A stretch of DNA of 64,000 nt from Phytophthora colocasiae (Eukaryota; Oomycota; Peronosporomycetes; Peronosporales; Peronosporaceae): the NCBI GenBank assembly GCA_018806915.1, contig JAGKQI010000081.1:1054001-1118000 (forward strand). The letters are read 5' to 3'. Below are positions 12,487 through 25,635 of this stretch, in pieces. The notes below the pieces were generated by a model, which worked only from the letters and a program-made list of their open reading frames with translations, was not told where the DNA came from and ran no database searches. Positions within the stretch are counted from its first letter, which is position 1. The number at the start of each line of letters is the position of its first letter. The position numbers and the translations under genes were made by a program.

Positions 12487-15316
12487 TTGGATCCGGCAGA
12501 GTTGTGTCGGACCACAAACGGACACATCACCAACCTACTGAAAGAGCGGCTTGGGGACAAGGTGCAGTTGAAAAGGCCCAAGTCGACCAAAATCGTGAAG
12601 ACAAGACATTTCAAAGACTTCACGGACCCCAAAAAGCTTCGTTCACAGTCACCCGTGATCCAGTACGCTATAAAGATACGAATCGAAGATGCCTACAGGA
12701 TTCCTGAAGTGAGAAGCTCGACTCTTGCGGATGAAGTTGCAACCGAGACAGCAGAATTTATTGTCAACACGTTGGGAGTGGAGGAGACCACTCCAGTTGT
12801 CTTGACGCCCGAACAAATGCAGCAGCTCCACAAAGCCTTCACGGAAACGGAGTACATTGGTGATGTCCACGTCCAGTTTGGGCAATATGTGCGGCGGTGT
12901 TTCGACTCGTACAACCCTGGCCAGTTCAAGGCTCCATGTGCGACGGTCGTGCAGAGTTCCGGCTTCGGGAAGAGTCGGATGCTTCGAGAACTCGCACAAA
13001 GCACAAAGGACCCGAACATGAAGGTGTTGTACATCTGCATGAGAGAAAAAATGTCAACAGGGTATCCTGAGGCGACGCCCAAGCTTCAAGAATGGTTGTT
13101 CAACACCAAGGGGGATGCAAAAGCGGATGATATCGTGAAGCGATTGGAAACGATCTATTACTACGCGATCGAGAACTGGAGCACTGTCCAGAAGCAATGG
13201 GCGACACTTTTTACCGATGAAAGCGCTGACACAGCTGTAGCAGATACGCTTAAGAGCAGCTCTATCAGAAGAGGTTCACTTTCGGCTAGAAATCGCTCAG
13301 GAGGTAAAATGGTGGTGTTAGTGATTGATGAAGCAAGGAGTCTTCTTCGTAGCTGTGATGCTGGAGGCCAGAGTCTATTTCGCAAACTGCAGGAAGCTCT
13401 CGCTTCCGTACATAAGGATATTGGTGGAGGATGTGGTGTTTTTGCCGTATTCGTGGATACGAACCCCAATATTTCAGACCTGTCACCGCCGTGGGAATCT
13501 GATCCGTCTAGCAAAGCTACCCGGGGCCTATTGATTTCGTTCCCACCATTCGTGCTTCTTCATACGATGGACGCAAATTGGCATGCGTATTGCGGTGAAG
13601 TAATGACGACAAGAAGTTCGAATTCCAGCACTGGAGGTGAAGCCAATGGAGAAGAGGACGTACCAATGGAAGACCAGATTGCAGTGTACAAGCTCCTTGT
13701 GATCCGGAAGGGTAAACGGAAGGCTCAAAATGCGTTGATTCGCATGGGTCGGCCGATGTGGTACAGCAATTTCAGCCGCAACCAAAGCTTACAAAAAAGC
13801 AAACGTCTGGAGGAGGCAGTCGATCTGGCTTCCAGACAGCTGATGTTGGGATGGAGTCTCAAGGAAAACAACTACAACGAGAAGACCCTGTTTGGTGTCG
13901 CCTCTATGTTCTGCCGACTGGGTGTGCGTCCAATTTCGACGTCTGCATTGGCGTCTCGGGCCGTTGCCAGCTTCATGGCCATCCTGGTGTATGTCAATTA
14001 CAAAATGGACGGGTACCTCACCACCTATGCATCAGATCCTGTACTCACCCTAGGGGCGATCAAAGTGTGGTATCACGTGGACAATGGTCTTGTAACGTAT
14101 ATCTTACCCCAGCTCCAGAAATTAATTTTGAGCGAAACACTTGATACAGGTGGAGTTGGAGAGATGGTGGCGTATTTTGCTTCTACTAGCGATGGATAAG
14201 TGTGTTCTGGGGGATGATGGTGCCTCTCCGGATTACAAGCGCATTGGCCAATTCGTCTCCGTGAATCGGTTTCTGAAAATGTTTGGTATTGCCGATAGCT
14301 CGATTCGAGCCAAGGGGATGGTGGACGTCTCTACCGAGCTAAAACCTGCTTTTGAGGAATGGCAATCGAAGTGGCGCAACTGGTTCGTGGGATTTACACA
14401 CTTTGTGCGGTTATCAGTGGAGCCGAACGAAGATACACTTTGGTATTTGCTCGGGCGTCGAGCCGCAGGGATTTTCCCCCAAAATCAGGATGGAGCAGAC
14501 CTGATCGTCCCCATTTTCAAAAAGAGGTCGCAGACTGACTCGGGTGAGGAGGATCAGGAACAGGTCTCTTTCATTCTCGTTCAAGTGAAAAATCGCCGCA
14601 ATGACGATGAGTTTGTCCCTGCAGCGACGAAGAAGTTCACGCCAGTGTTTGTATTTGGAGACTGTATCGAGACGGCTGAGACGGCCGAGACGAATCTAGC
14701 GACAGGAACGAAGAGGACGAAGAAGAAAAAGGTGCCTGGCGTAAATCCGTTAAGCCACAAACCTATCCAGGATTTCATTCGAATTTACATGAATGTTGGA
14801 GACGAAGACACAAGACACTTCCGCTTCATTTACGTCACAGCGTTGGGGGCCAATCTAGCTTTGTCGAGTGAAACTGGTGACGGGAATTATGAAGCATCTT
14901 CATCTAACGACGCCGTAGCTGACACTAGTGATGACGATGGTGAATCGACTAGCCAGGAAAATGGACATCAGGTAAACACTAGGAATGACCTAGCGCAGTC
15001 ACCGGCGGTTTTCACGCTGTGTTTTCGATCGGTTTGTCGTGCTGCGTATCCATTCCTGAAAAAGAAAGTGGCGCTGAGACTGGCAACTATGGTAGAGAAT
15101 TCGTGGGATCCCGTTGCTGTTGCTAACGACGACCTGACACATCGTCCGGAGAATGATGCCATGAAAAAGGTGAAGACGAGTGCGTCTAAAGTGATTGTGT
15201 CGAAGCCTGCAACAAGTGAGCTTGTGGACGCGCCAGGATTCAGCAGAAAAGCTGCCAAACTGAAACGAACGCGTACACAAAGTCGCCAAAAGGTCTCGAA
15301 GCGTGTTAAACGGTAA
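12487..15316 (+). CDS. Gene A2: P-loop NTPase with C-terminal PD-(D/E)XK-type nuclease (Crinkler-like)
   Basis: The first frame (12487-14199) has an S-S-G-F-G-K-S-R loop at residues 157-164 (Walker A-like), an extended N-terminal helical region, and V-V-L-V-I-D-E-A-R at 276-284 (Walker B). The second frame (14141-15316) continues the protein with G-A-D (D near 14498) followed about 30 residues later by V-Q-V-K-N (14579-14593), the D...QxK pattern of restriction-endonuclease-fold nucleases, then a very basic tail (15240-15316) that could be a nuclear localisation signal. A two-base loss near 14170, absent from copy A1, splits the frames. Proteins with an NTPase followed by an REase-fold nuclease are known among oomycete and fungal Crinkler-type effectors. 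No LFLAK or HVLVxxP header is visible, and the first codon here is TTG, so the true 5' end (perhaps an upstream exon) is unresolved. Function as an effector is inference. Confidence 0.65.
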
Positions 15317-15663
15317 GTGTCGACAGCTTCACCACCACGCACGGCAGCTCTTGGCAAGAAAGTGTCACAACCATCCAAGGCTTAATGAAGAAGTAAGTGA
15401 GCTGTGGCTACGGTGCGCCAGATTGAACCCCAAATATTGCAAACGACAATGTCTCCGAGGTAATTTGTTGATTCTGTTATTTCAGTATTACTTCAGTAAC
15501 AGAGCATGCATCACCTCTTCGCTACATATTTTGCGTACTTTGTGCTAACTCACACGGCGACACACCAACGCTTCTGCATAATTTTTGACCTGAACTTGCA
15601 ATAAAAGAAACGATTGTTACCGACCTCGAAGAAAGGAAAATACATAGACGAAAAAGAAGAACC
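15317..15663 (+). other. Intergenic segment between A2 and B2
   Basis: 347 bp, conserved in the inverted copy (8058-8423). It contains the 3' flank of A2 and the presumed 5' flank of B2. An open frame continues upstream of the B2 ATG to 15614, but only from a TTG. No clear promoter motif is seen. Confidence 0.4.
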
Positions 15664-18032
15664 CATGGCCTGGTGGGAGCAACAAGAACGATTCAAGAAG
15701 CTCCAGAAAGCCTTCACGAACACTGAGTACATTGGCAATGCCGATGTTGAGTTTGGGAAGTATCTGCGGCGGTGCTACGAAACTTATAGCCGTACGATAA
15801 GCATTTCAAGGAGCACTGCGCCATGTGTGGCAGTCACACAAACTTCAGGCTTTGGTAAAAGTCGAATGATATGGGAACTCGCACTCAAGGCAAAAGACGA
15901 CAAAGTGATGAACATGAAAGTGCTGTACCTATGCGTACGGAAGGAGTTCTGGACGGGGTACCCGGAGCCTACAATTCAAGTGTATGACTGGTTGTTTCGC
16001 AGCAGACACACAAGTATTTCCCAGCAACTGAAGAAGATCTATTACTATGCGATCACACTGGGATACTGTCCAGTTGTAATGGCAAGAACTGTTTACTGAG
16101 ACCAACGCTGCTGATCGGGTGGTACAAGCGTTAACCAAGGTTGCTGTTAAAGTAGAAATGACATCAACAATGATTCCAGGAGAGAAGATAGTGGTGGTGG
16201 TGGTTGACGACGCGAGAAACCTGATCGAGAATGGCTACAATGGGATCAATGTGTTTCACAAGGCTCTCGTTTCGGCAAACACTACTATTGGTAACGAGGG
16301 AGGGATTTTTGGCGTGCTGGTGGATACAAATCCACTCATTTCGAATCCGTCACTGCCAGAGTCAAGTTCTACTGATGGTCTTGGCTGCGATTCTCATCTA
16401 ATCTCGTTCCCGCCTTTTGTGCTAACACATACCATGGACGCGAATTGGAAAGAATACTGTCGAGATGTTTTGAGGAGATCGAGTTCGAGCAGAGAAGAAG
16501 AAAAGAAAGAAGACGGTGAATCAGTCGTCAATGAAGAAGCAGAAGTGTCCATGGAAGATCAAGTTGCTGTGTACAAGCGTCTGGTGACCAGAAGACAGAG
16601 AAGAAAAGCCTTCGACGCGTTGATGCACATGGGACGCCCAATGTGGCACAGCATTTACTCAAATTGGACGCTTATGGATCCGATAACTATCGCTGCCTGC
16701 GAACTGATGATGGGGTTAAACCTCATAAACAGCGTACGAACCAATTTCACAGAGGAAGCAATGTATGGAGTTGCATCCGTGTTATGTCGAATTGGTGTGC
16801 GTCCGCGCCGGACGTCTGGGTCGATGTTCGCCCCTCGGATTGTTACCAATTTCATGGCGACTCTGACCTCTATCAATTCCGATAGAGACTGCTACGTGTG
16901 CAAGTACGTGTCGGATCCGATACTGACTGCTGGAGCGATGCGTGTGTGGCATGAGCGGAATAATGGTCTTTCCACTTATATCCTTCCCCAGCTAGAACAG
17001 TTGATGGCAGATGAACTCCTGGACATTGGCGACTCTGGACAAGTAGTGGCTACCATTGTGATGCTGCTCGCCATGGACGCGTATGTAGTATCCGTTGATC
17101 GCTTTGGGAGAGCCGATTACTACCAGATCGTCAAATTCGTTCGAGTGAAGAAGTTTCTGGAGGTTTTCAACGTTATAGGGATGCAAATATCATACAATGG
17201 TGTGTTCAACGAGGAGAAGAGGCCAGTGGTTAACGAATGGATGTCGAAGTGGAAGAAGTGGCGCATGGGGTTCTCCCACTTCATGCAGTTATTACTGAAG
17301 CCGAACGAAGACACGTTATGGTATTTGTTGGGACGTCGGGCGACCGGTATTTTCCCACGTGGAGCCGATGTAATTTCCATGTTTACGAAAGATTCATCGG
17401 GGGAAAGCAGGGTGTCGATGATGTCGATTTTTGTGGAGACTCAGAGCGAGGAGATGGTTGTGGAGGAGCTACCCAGACACAAGTTTCATCAGGATAACAC
17501 TCTGTGCCAGATTCCTGTTCACGACATCATTAATATCTACATGAATGTTGGAAATGCAGTAAAGGACAGCTTCCGGTTCATACGTGCTGAAATTTTGAAT
17601 AATTCTCTCTCGAAATCGACTGAAAGCAACGAAGCTTCGCTTGACAAGCAACAGGAGAAAACTGTTCGGAACAATGTGGAGATGAACGACGTGATGTTCT
17701 CTTTTGTTTCAGGTCGTGGAACCTTCTCATTTTTACGCAAGGGAGTGGCTGAGGGATTGAGAAATTTTGCAAGCTATGATCCGACAAACCTCATGGCGCT
17801 TGTCGACTTTAACCTGAAACGCTATCAAGATGAACAAGAACAGGGGAAAAGAGCGTCCAGAGCAAATTTGACGGAATTAATGCCCTGCAAGACGTTAATG
17901 GAAGCCTGTTTCCAGTCAGAATTGAGAAGCCTGAACGAGGGCGTGATGACCAAGGGGATCCACAGACCGATCCCGCCCCCCAAGCGTAGGATTATGGCTT
18001 TCGAGATTTACATGTTACACCAGAACCCGTAG
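15664..18032 (+). pseudogene. Gene B2: NTPase paralogue of A, nuclease residues lost, frame broken
   Basis: Begins at ATG 15664 (M-A-W-W-E-Q). The first part (to 16099) has T-S-G-F-G-K-S-R, identical in its core to A. The frame then breaks between 16030 and 16120 through several small indels, and the second part (16119-18032) has V-V-V-V-D-D-A-R in place of A's D-E-A-R, then the conserved helical core. Where A has the D...QxK nuclease, B keeps G-A-D (near 17362) but the QxK stretch is replaced by S-I-F-V-E-T-Q, and the linker is shorter. B also has a longer C-terminal extension with basic patches. It is therefore a diverged paralogue that has probably lost nuclease activity, and it carries a Walker B Glu-to-Asp change. 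Whether the frame break is real or an assembly error is open; the inverted copy differs at this spot. Confidence 0.6.
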
Positions 18033-18165
18033 GAAGACCAGTGGTGGTTTGTGCTTATTTTCTTCGGTTTTATTCGCGTTTTATTACCTCCCAAATCGTG
18101 CAAGGAACAGCGTTTTTTTATAAAAGAAAACGTTCAATGAGGTTATTCGCGAAGGTCTTCAAAGA

Positions 18166-20162
18166 TTAACCTGGGCTTACGCCTTCGAGCCATGCGCGAA
18201 CATCTAAGTCGATGATGCCATGCCACGGATATATTTTTAACTGAGCAGCATAGTGTGAGTGAAGAAATAGCACAACCTCGAAATGGCCCCCTCTTGCTGC
18301 ACAATCGAGAGCGTAACTTGCACACACCGTTGGCCATCGTGAGTGTAACCATTGCAGCATTCGCAGATCCCCTCTCTCAGCCGCGTAACCCGTTGCCTTC
18401 TCTGTGCAACCTTCGGTTCGGTTCAAGTGTAGCCACTCGAGAATATGGAAATGGCCATATTGAGCTGCTTGATCCATCGCAGCAGTCGTACATCCGACCG
18501 TCGTGTTGTAGTGGAGCCACTCGACAAGCTCCAAATTTCCACTTTTAACCGCACTAGCCATCAAGGTATCTGCTGTCCACCACTTCCAGCCACTAGGCAA
18601 AGTAGTTTGACTCGGTGTGCTCTCCAAGCACATAAGCTTCCGGTGTAGGTACTTGACCACCTCAAAATGCCCATTTTCCGCCGCACAACCCATTGCAGAT
18701 ATGAAAGTGTTGTAGGTACTGATATGATATGGATCCTCGAAATCTGGTAAATTGGTGAATAGCCATTCCACCACCTCAAGATGGCCATTCCTTGCAGCAC
18801 CGACCATTGTCCCGCCGGAACAACACTCACTGCGGTTATTGTGAAGCCACTGGATAACCGCCAGGTAGCCATTCGTTGCAGCACCACTCATTGCATCACT
18901 AGTACACTCTGGGATGCTTGCAGTTCTTGCGTGGGTGTCATCTCGTTTTCGTTTCTTGGATTTCATCGCCAATTGAACGTCATGCAAGTATTGGAGCACA
19001 TCCAAGTGACCACTTTCGGCAGCTACATCCATTACCCGTGTATTAGCGCCACTACCACCTCTACCCCATTCCCGCTCATGGGTAAACAAAGCATCGTCGT
19101 CCCCGAACTCTGTGTAAAGCCACTGAACAACGTCGAGATAGCCTTTCTTCGAGGCTTCAAGCATTGCTTGGCTAGGTACCATAGTTGTTTTCCACATGTC
19201 ACGGCTACCGTTAAACTGTCGAAGTTGCTCTTGATCTTGATCTCTCTGTAAAGCCCTCGACTCGCTGTCTGCAGGTATACATGCTCGTGACTGGAGATAC
19301 TTCGCTAGAGTTAGGTGCCCGTAACTTGCTGCAGTATGGACAGCAAATCGAGTTTCCCTTGCTAACTCTTCTTCCAGTTCACCGTCCTTTGTTCCACGAT
19401 CAAGTAGCCAACGGACAGTATCGATAAAGCCCTCTCCTGCAGCGTTGATCACCAATCCTTGAAGACCTTCAAGTTGTCCGTGTTTGTCCAGCCATTGCAA
19501 CATCTCAACGCTTCCCGATACTTGAAGATTATGGGTCGACCACGTTGCTCCACGATCCAGTAGCCATTCAGCCATAGTGATGTTGTCACTACAAACTGCC
19601 ACTTCTAATGCCCCGCTTTCATCCCATGTACTGGGAGATAAATGGGTGTAAAGCCACTCGACAACTTCAGTTCTACGAGTTCTAACACCTTCTGCCAATA
19701 AGTTATCTTCGTGAATACCCGGATATCTCACATTTCGATCACAAACAAGCTGTAGAAGCTCCAGAGACCCAGTAGAAATAGCTCGGGAGATCATGTACAT
19801 CACAGTAGCTCCAGGGAACTTAGCTACAAGCCATCGAGCCATTTCTACATTGTTGAGACGCACTGCCTCCTTCATTGACTTTCTGAATTGGTATTGTCTG
19901 TAGTGAGGATCCGTTCGAAGGTATTTCCTTATTGTCCATGGAGATTCAGCTACTTTTGCAGTGGAATTTGGGTCGTACGCATCGCTGTAGCTCCAGATGC
20001 GATCCAATAGAACAACCGATCCGAATTTTGACGCAACATGGAGAGGGACCTCCACCAAAGTGTCCAGGAAGAGGGAGACAGCGGAGACGACATGAGGAGT
20101 TCTCTGAACGTGGGCTTGGACTCGAATACGAGGGTCACCACTGTCAGAGGGGAAAGTTCCAT
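18166..20162 (-). CDS. Ankyrin-repeat protein, copy 2
   Basis: Open from 20058 (GTG) to 18166 for 630 codons. The likely start is ATG 20162, by comparison with copy 1, whose ATG at 1882 heads the same sequence. A single missing G near 20095 (GG here, GGG in copy 1) separates this start from the main frame. The protein is an almost continuous ankyrin array, with units spaced about 25-35 residues, for example A-A-x-x-G-H-L-E-V-V-E-W-L and its variants, preceded by a short hydrophobic N-terminal segment found in oomycete ankyrin proteins. No transmembrane or catalytic domain is seen. It is convergent with gene B2, with 133 bp between the stops. It probably acts as a protein-interaction scaffold; the partner is unknown. 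Confidence 0.75.
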
Positions 20163-20432
20163 TGCAACTTTCGTGTGTCCTTGAGCTTGTCTTTCTGCTA
20201 CTTGTTGGTATGCAGGTACTCCAGCGTTTCCTTGGGTGTTCTTGGTCTCCAGCAAAGAGGTAGGAAAGGGAAGAGACTGGTTATGTAGAAGGTAAAGTAA
20301 TATTGATTGTTATTTAGGAGGAAAGCCTCAGGCACAAAACCTCTTTTAGGCAGGACCCATCGATCAAGATGGTCACTGGCCTTCCTGTCACTCAACCGTA
20401 GTGGAGGCGAAAGTTCTCCTACGGGAAGTCTG
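20163..20432. repeat. Duplicated 5' flank of ankyrin genes (copy 2)
   Basis: Counterpart of 1883-2157. It contains a short unshared insertion near 20255-20330 and then rejoins the homology, which ends at about 20432. Confidence 0.7.
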
Positions 20433-20585
20433 GTGAGGAGGGGAAAATCTATGGAGCTCGAGGTTACAAAAAATCATTTGTGTGTTTTTTTATTATCGCA
20501 AATGAATTAACACACTGTCACCGAACGGTACTCTCCTCAAACGTTAACCCCCCCAACGCCCATACGTTGTACGTACAGCATAAAT

Positions 20586-20605
20586 CATGTTGTACGTACA
20601 ACATG
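20586..20605. repeat. Perfect 20-bp palindrome beside a TTAA site
   Basis: CATGTTGTACGTACAACATG is its own reverse complement and directly abuts the TTAA at 20606. A partial second copy (CGTTGTACGTACAGC) lies about 20 bp to the left. It may be a protein-binding site or a preferred hairpin target. Confidence 0.85.
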
Positions 20606-20618
20606 TTAACCCTTTCGT
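20606..20618 (+). repeat. Left terminal inverted repeat with TTAA
   Basis: TTAACCCTTTCGT; pairs with 34171-34183. The CCC start after TTAA is typical of piggyBac-superfamily ends. Confidence 0.6.
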
Positions 20619-20994
20619 CATCGCCATACATTTCTATATTAAGAACCCCAATACAAACATCAAGTAAGACGTGGTAAAAAGTTACTTCAAGTATGCTTCT
20701 ACTGGTTCAGGTTTCACAGGCAAAATGACAATATATATAAACTTTTGGAGTTTTTTTTTGCTAAAACGTACTTCATGTACGTTTTGACAACCAGAACGTT
20801 GATGACGCCTGATTCGCTAGAATCGTGCAGTGGTACTGCCTTAGTCAACTTCTCACTGACAAATTCAAGTAAAAAGAAGTACCGTGGGGAACATACGCAT
20901 GTACCCATCGCGTACAAATAGCCGAGGAGCCTACCGTGACTCACCTGACTTCTCCGCCTCCCGGATCAAAGCGAAGGCCAACCTCATATCATGA
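20619..20994. other. Subterminal region of the candidate element
   Basis: AT-rich with no gene. It holds a hairpin-forming word AAAACGTAC...GTACGTTTT (about 20764-20786) and repeated AAGTTACTT/CATCAAGTAA words that recur near the right end (34138-34170). Such subterminal repeats are often transposase binding sites. Confidence 0.45.
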
Positions 20995-22556
<1,562 letters not shown>

Positions 22557-22758
22557 GATAATGTCGTATAGTGTTGTCGAAGCAGGCGTTGCTATTGTGT
22601 TGTTTGCCAGACGAGTGCGAACACGGATCACGGATCAAACATACTAAGTTTTTGTATGGCGAAGATCGCTATTTGAACATCAAACGTCGTTGGATTTGCT
22701 AAGACCAGTCTTTGGAAAAGTAAGACCAGTCTTATGAAAGTAAGAAGTACTGAGTCTC

Positions 22759-23013
22759 ATGCAGACCACAGCGTGTACGGCGATGGCGATGCCGAATCCT
22801 TGGATAAAAGAAGAAGGAGTCCTCGCGGTTTATAATTCTGATGCAGTTGGCTACATGTATCGGCAGATGGACAAGTGGCGATCATTTGTGGAAGGACTTG
22901 TCCGTTCGCCTGACAGCAGAGCTTACGCTATGGCTGCTACAATGTCGCACTTAGAGACACTGAGTGCTAATATCAAACAAACGGTTGAATATTGTAATTG
23001 TCAGGTCAGCTGA
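22759..23013 (+). CDS. Small ORF, possible kinesin tail remnant
   Basis: An 84-codon ATG-initiated frame downstream of the motor fragment, repeated almost unchanged in the other arm (28614-28868, minus). It shows a W-x-S-F-V-E-G-L-V pattern and a helical C-terminus, but no family I can name. It could be the degraded C-terminal part of the kinesin or a chance frame; conservation between recent duplicates is not evidence of selection. Confidence 0.3.
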   Translation: MQTTACTAMAMPNPWIKEEGVLAVYNSDAVGYMYRQMDKWRSFVEGLVRSPDSRAYAMAATMSHLETLSANIKQTVEYCNCQVS

Positions 23014-23340
23014 GCCAAGATGCATGAGATGTAAAGCTCCAAGGATAAGACAAGAGTATCGCGCCGATAAGCTATGTATATTCAATTTACTGCAGCTCCG
23101 CCATATTCAATAATTGAAGCGTATATACTGGGTAGTTCTCACAGCAACACTCATCCTACGGAACCAGCGTTTCAATCCGGGTGTCACGACAACGAATCGG
23201 AAACGATGACAGTCGTCAATGCCTGAACAGGGAGAAGGCCCTCTGTTCAATTTGGTCATCACTGTACTTGTGTTAGTCACTGGCAGCCTCGAAGATGTCA
23301 TCGTGTTCATTTTCGATCTCAGTGCAGGCAAGTGTGGCTA

Positions 23341-23910
23341 CTATTCATCGGGTCTAGTGGCACGAGTGAGTGAGAAGAGTGAGTTGTCAGTCTCAACATC
23401 TCCACTTGCCGTTGCATCCACACTACGATCAATCTGCTCCAACTCCCATGCCACGTAGCTAAAGTCTGTATTACACTGACCATGCCATCCCTCTAGTGGT
23501 TGCAGAACCTTGTGAGGTCTCACAGTATGCCTTCGGTAGAGGTTACGGTGCGCAACACCGCTCGTAGTGGGTGCGAGCGTTTCGGTGATTGCAGCAGAGG
23601 TCAGTGACGCGGTGATGGTGGTGCCCAACAGAGCCTCCGGTACGCAACGTCGTTCGTGGTGGGGAGATTTGTCGTGAGTGCTGACGCGACGGCCACGATG
23701 GTGATAGCTTCTAACCGGTCCTAGGGCATCCAGCGACACCGATGGGGATGATACTCGCAAATTCTCTCGAAGCGGGGGGTATGGATCGATGGAGGCAAGG
23801 CTTTCAGCACGGCGTCTGGCACGCAGCATCTTCGTAAATGGGGAGCAGCACCAGGGCCTACGGCGGCCATTTGGACGGTGGTGACACTGCGGTGGAGGCG
23901 GAGCTGGCAT
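23341..23910 (-). CDS. Hypothetical basic, Pro/Ser-rich protein
   Basis: ATG at 23910, 189 codons, opposite to the kinesin. The N-terminus is rich in Pro, His and Arg; there is no transmembrane segment or recognised domain. The same region in the other arm (27713-28271, plus) is split by an indel, so the frame is not preserved in both copies. It may be a real small gene or a chance frame in GC-rich sequence. Confidence 0.3.
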   Translation of the reverse strand: MPAPPPPQCHHRPNGRRRPWCCSPFTKMLRARRRAESLASIDPYPPLRENLRVSSPSVSLDALGPVRSYHHRGRRVSTHDKSPHHERRCVPEALLGTTITASLTSAAITETLAPTTSGVAHRNLYRRHTVRPHKVLQPLEGWHGQCNTDFSYVAWELEQIDRSVDATASGDVETDNSLFSLTRATRPDE

Positions 23911-24359
23911 CGTCAGTCGCTATTGCACAAGCTGGCAAAACTAGGAATGACATCAACTCGGATTTGGATTTTGAGCTCGAAACGCGCGCGATCCGCATGG
24001 TGCCACTAGATACAATCCAAGGTTGAAGAAAGTAGTTCCGCCAATAAGATCAAAATTGGTAGGCGCGAAGGTCAATGATTGGCAGGATGTGTTGAAGATC
24101 GTAGATGAAAGGCTGTGATTGGTGGAATCCGCAAAGCGAGCCCCATTGGGAAAAAGCAGCGTGTGTCCCACGCATTAGCCACACCCAAAGTGCATGGGTG
24201 ACGCGCCGAGATGGGCATTCATGATCTGCACCTAATAAGGAGACATTTTGTTAGCAATGAATCATATAACTTCAGTTGAAATTAGCAGTCCTATTGACGA
24301 CTATAAAAATGACTGGTCCGGATCAAATATCCTCTCCTCAGTATAGAGACACTTCCGGA

Positions 24360-25635
24360 TGGCTGGCATTCATGATCTGCACCTAATATGGAGTCGAGAA
24401 GTGCACGAGTGTAGATGTGGATTAAGGAGGTTTGCTGTGGTTTGCTCGCTGAGAGCTTGGATGGAGATGTTTTGCAAACGGTTGAGTACGATGGGTTCAA
24501 GATAAATGGTGTCTCGCCATAGCTTTCATATAAGTTTGCTCGCCTCCCGTTGAGGTTGGTTGTGATTATTTCGGAGTGTACTAAATGGAATTTGTTGAAA
24601 ATGTAGTGTCGCTATTTTATCAAGAAAAGAGACTACAAGCATGTATCAAGTGTTTAGATTGATATCATTTGAAGACCGACTACAGCGTATAATCATATAT
24701 ATTTTCTTCCAGTGTCTTTGTCTTTGCAACCACTGAGAGGTGACGCTATATTTTACGTGACGTGGAGCTGATTACACGCTTGAACAACCTCTGCAGTCTA
24801 GTCAACAATAGCAAGGCTCACTATTGTTAGTGTGTAGCAACTTCGGCGCTGTACAACTGAACACATTATAAATTGACGTCACATACTATCCTGTAATCAC
24901 AATTTGAAGGTGTCATATGGCGTAGCAATTGGTCTTGCACATACATGTTAGATTCCGGTACCTATTTCAATGAGATAACGAGTTTACCTGGGAGACATGG
25001 AACCACGAGCTAAATAATTTTACACCTTTGAATATATTCTGTTCCCCAAACCTCTAAATCCGATACCTTCTTTAGTTAGCATGACGTACTACACGTGTTT
25101 TACGGCGATATACGTCTCGAAGCGCAGGAAGGAAAATGAGTGGATTAACTAGTTAGCGGATTTCTCGTCTGCGTGATTCTATCTCAAGATTCTAAAACTA
25201 CACTAAGCCAGCAGAATCCAGATGTTGGTTGCCCTTTCAGGGATTACATTCGTCGCTGATTCAAACCCCAGTTTTCAGGTTAGCTTTTCAATCAAGTTCA
25301 ACTGCGTGATGGTGGATAAATTGACAATGCTTCTTGAAGGAATTTTGCAGTTTGCCGATATAATAGAGTTTTCGACGCAACACAAAGTAAGATATATCAC
25401 TCAATAACTTTGTTCACGCTCTCACTTTCATCAATTTATGCTGTGCTTCGTCCAAACGTTATTAATTTCTCCGTTTCTCGACTCTGAAAGGCCAATTCTT
25501 GCGTAAAATGCTCGTTCTCCAGTAAAGTACATTGAGTGGATGATCGTAGCATCAGCTCCACCGTAGCAGCTTGCATCCGTCCTCCTGCTTGGCGCGGGCT
25601 TGCTCCAATAGATTATTCCTCTCCAAATCCTGCAT
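24360..25635. other. Gene-free part of the inverted-repeat loop
   Basis: About 1.3 kb of AT-rich sequence with only short frames. A 24-bp word beginning GGCATTCATGATCTGCACC occurs at about 24212 and again at about 24364, so it straddles the arm boundary as a direct repeat. Nothing else recognised. Confidence 0.45.

Larger units (their letters stand above)
12420..18047. repeat. Right arm of the ~6-kb inverted repeat (A-B block)
   Basis: Carries genes A2 and B2 in tandem on the plus strand and pairs with 5523-11530. This arm has much longer open frames than the left arm and looks like the better-quality version of the sequence. Confidence 0.8.
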
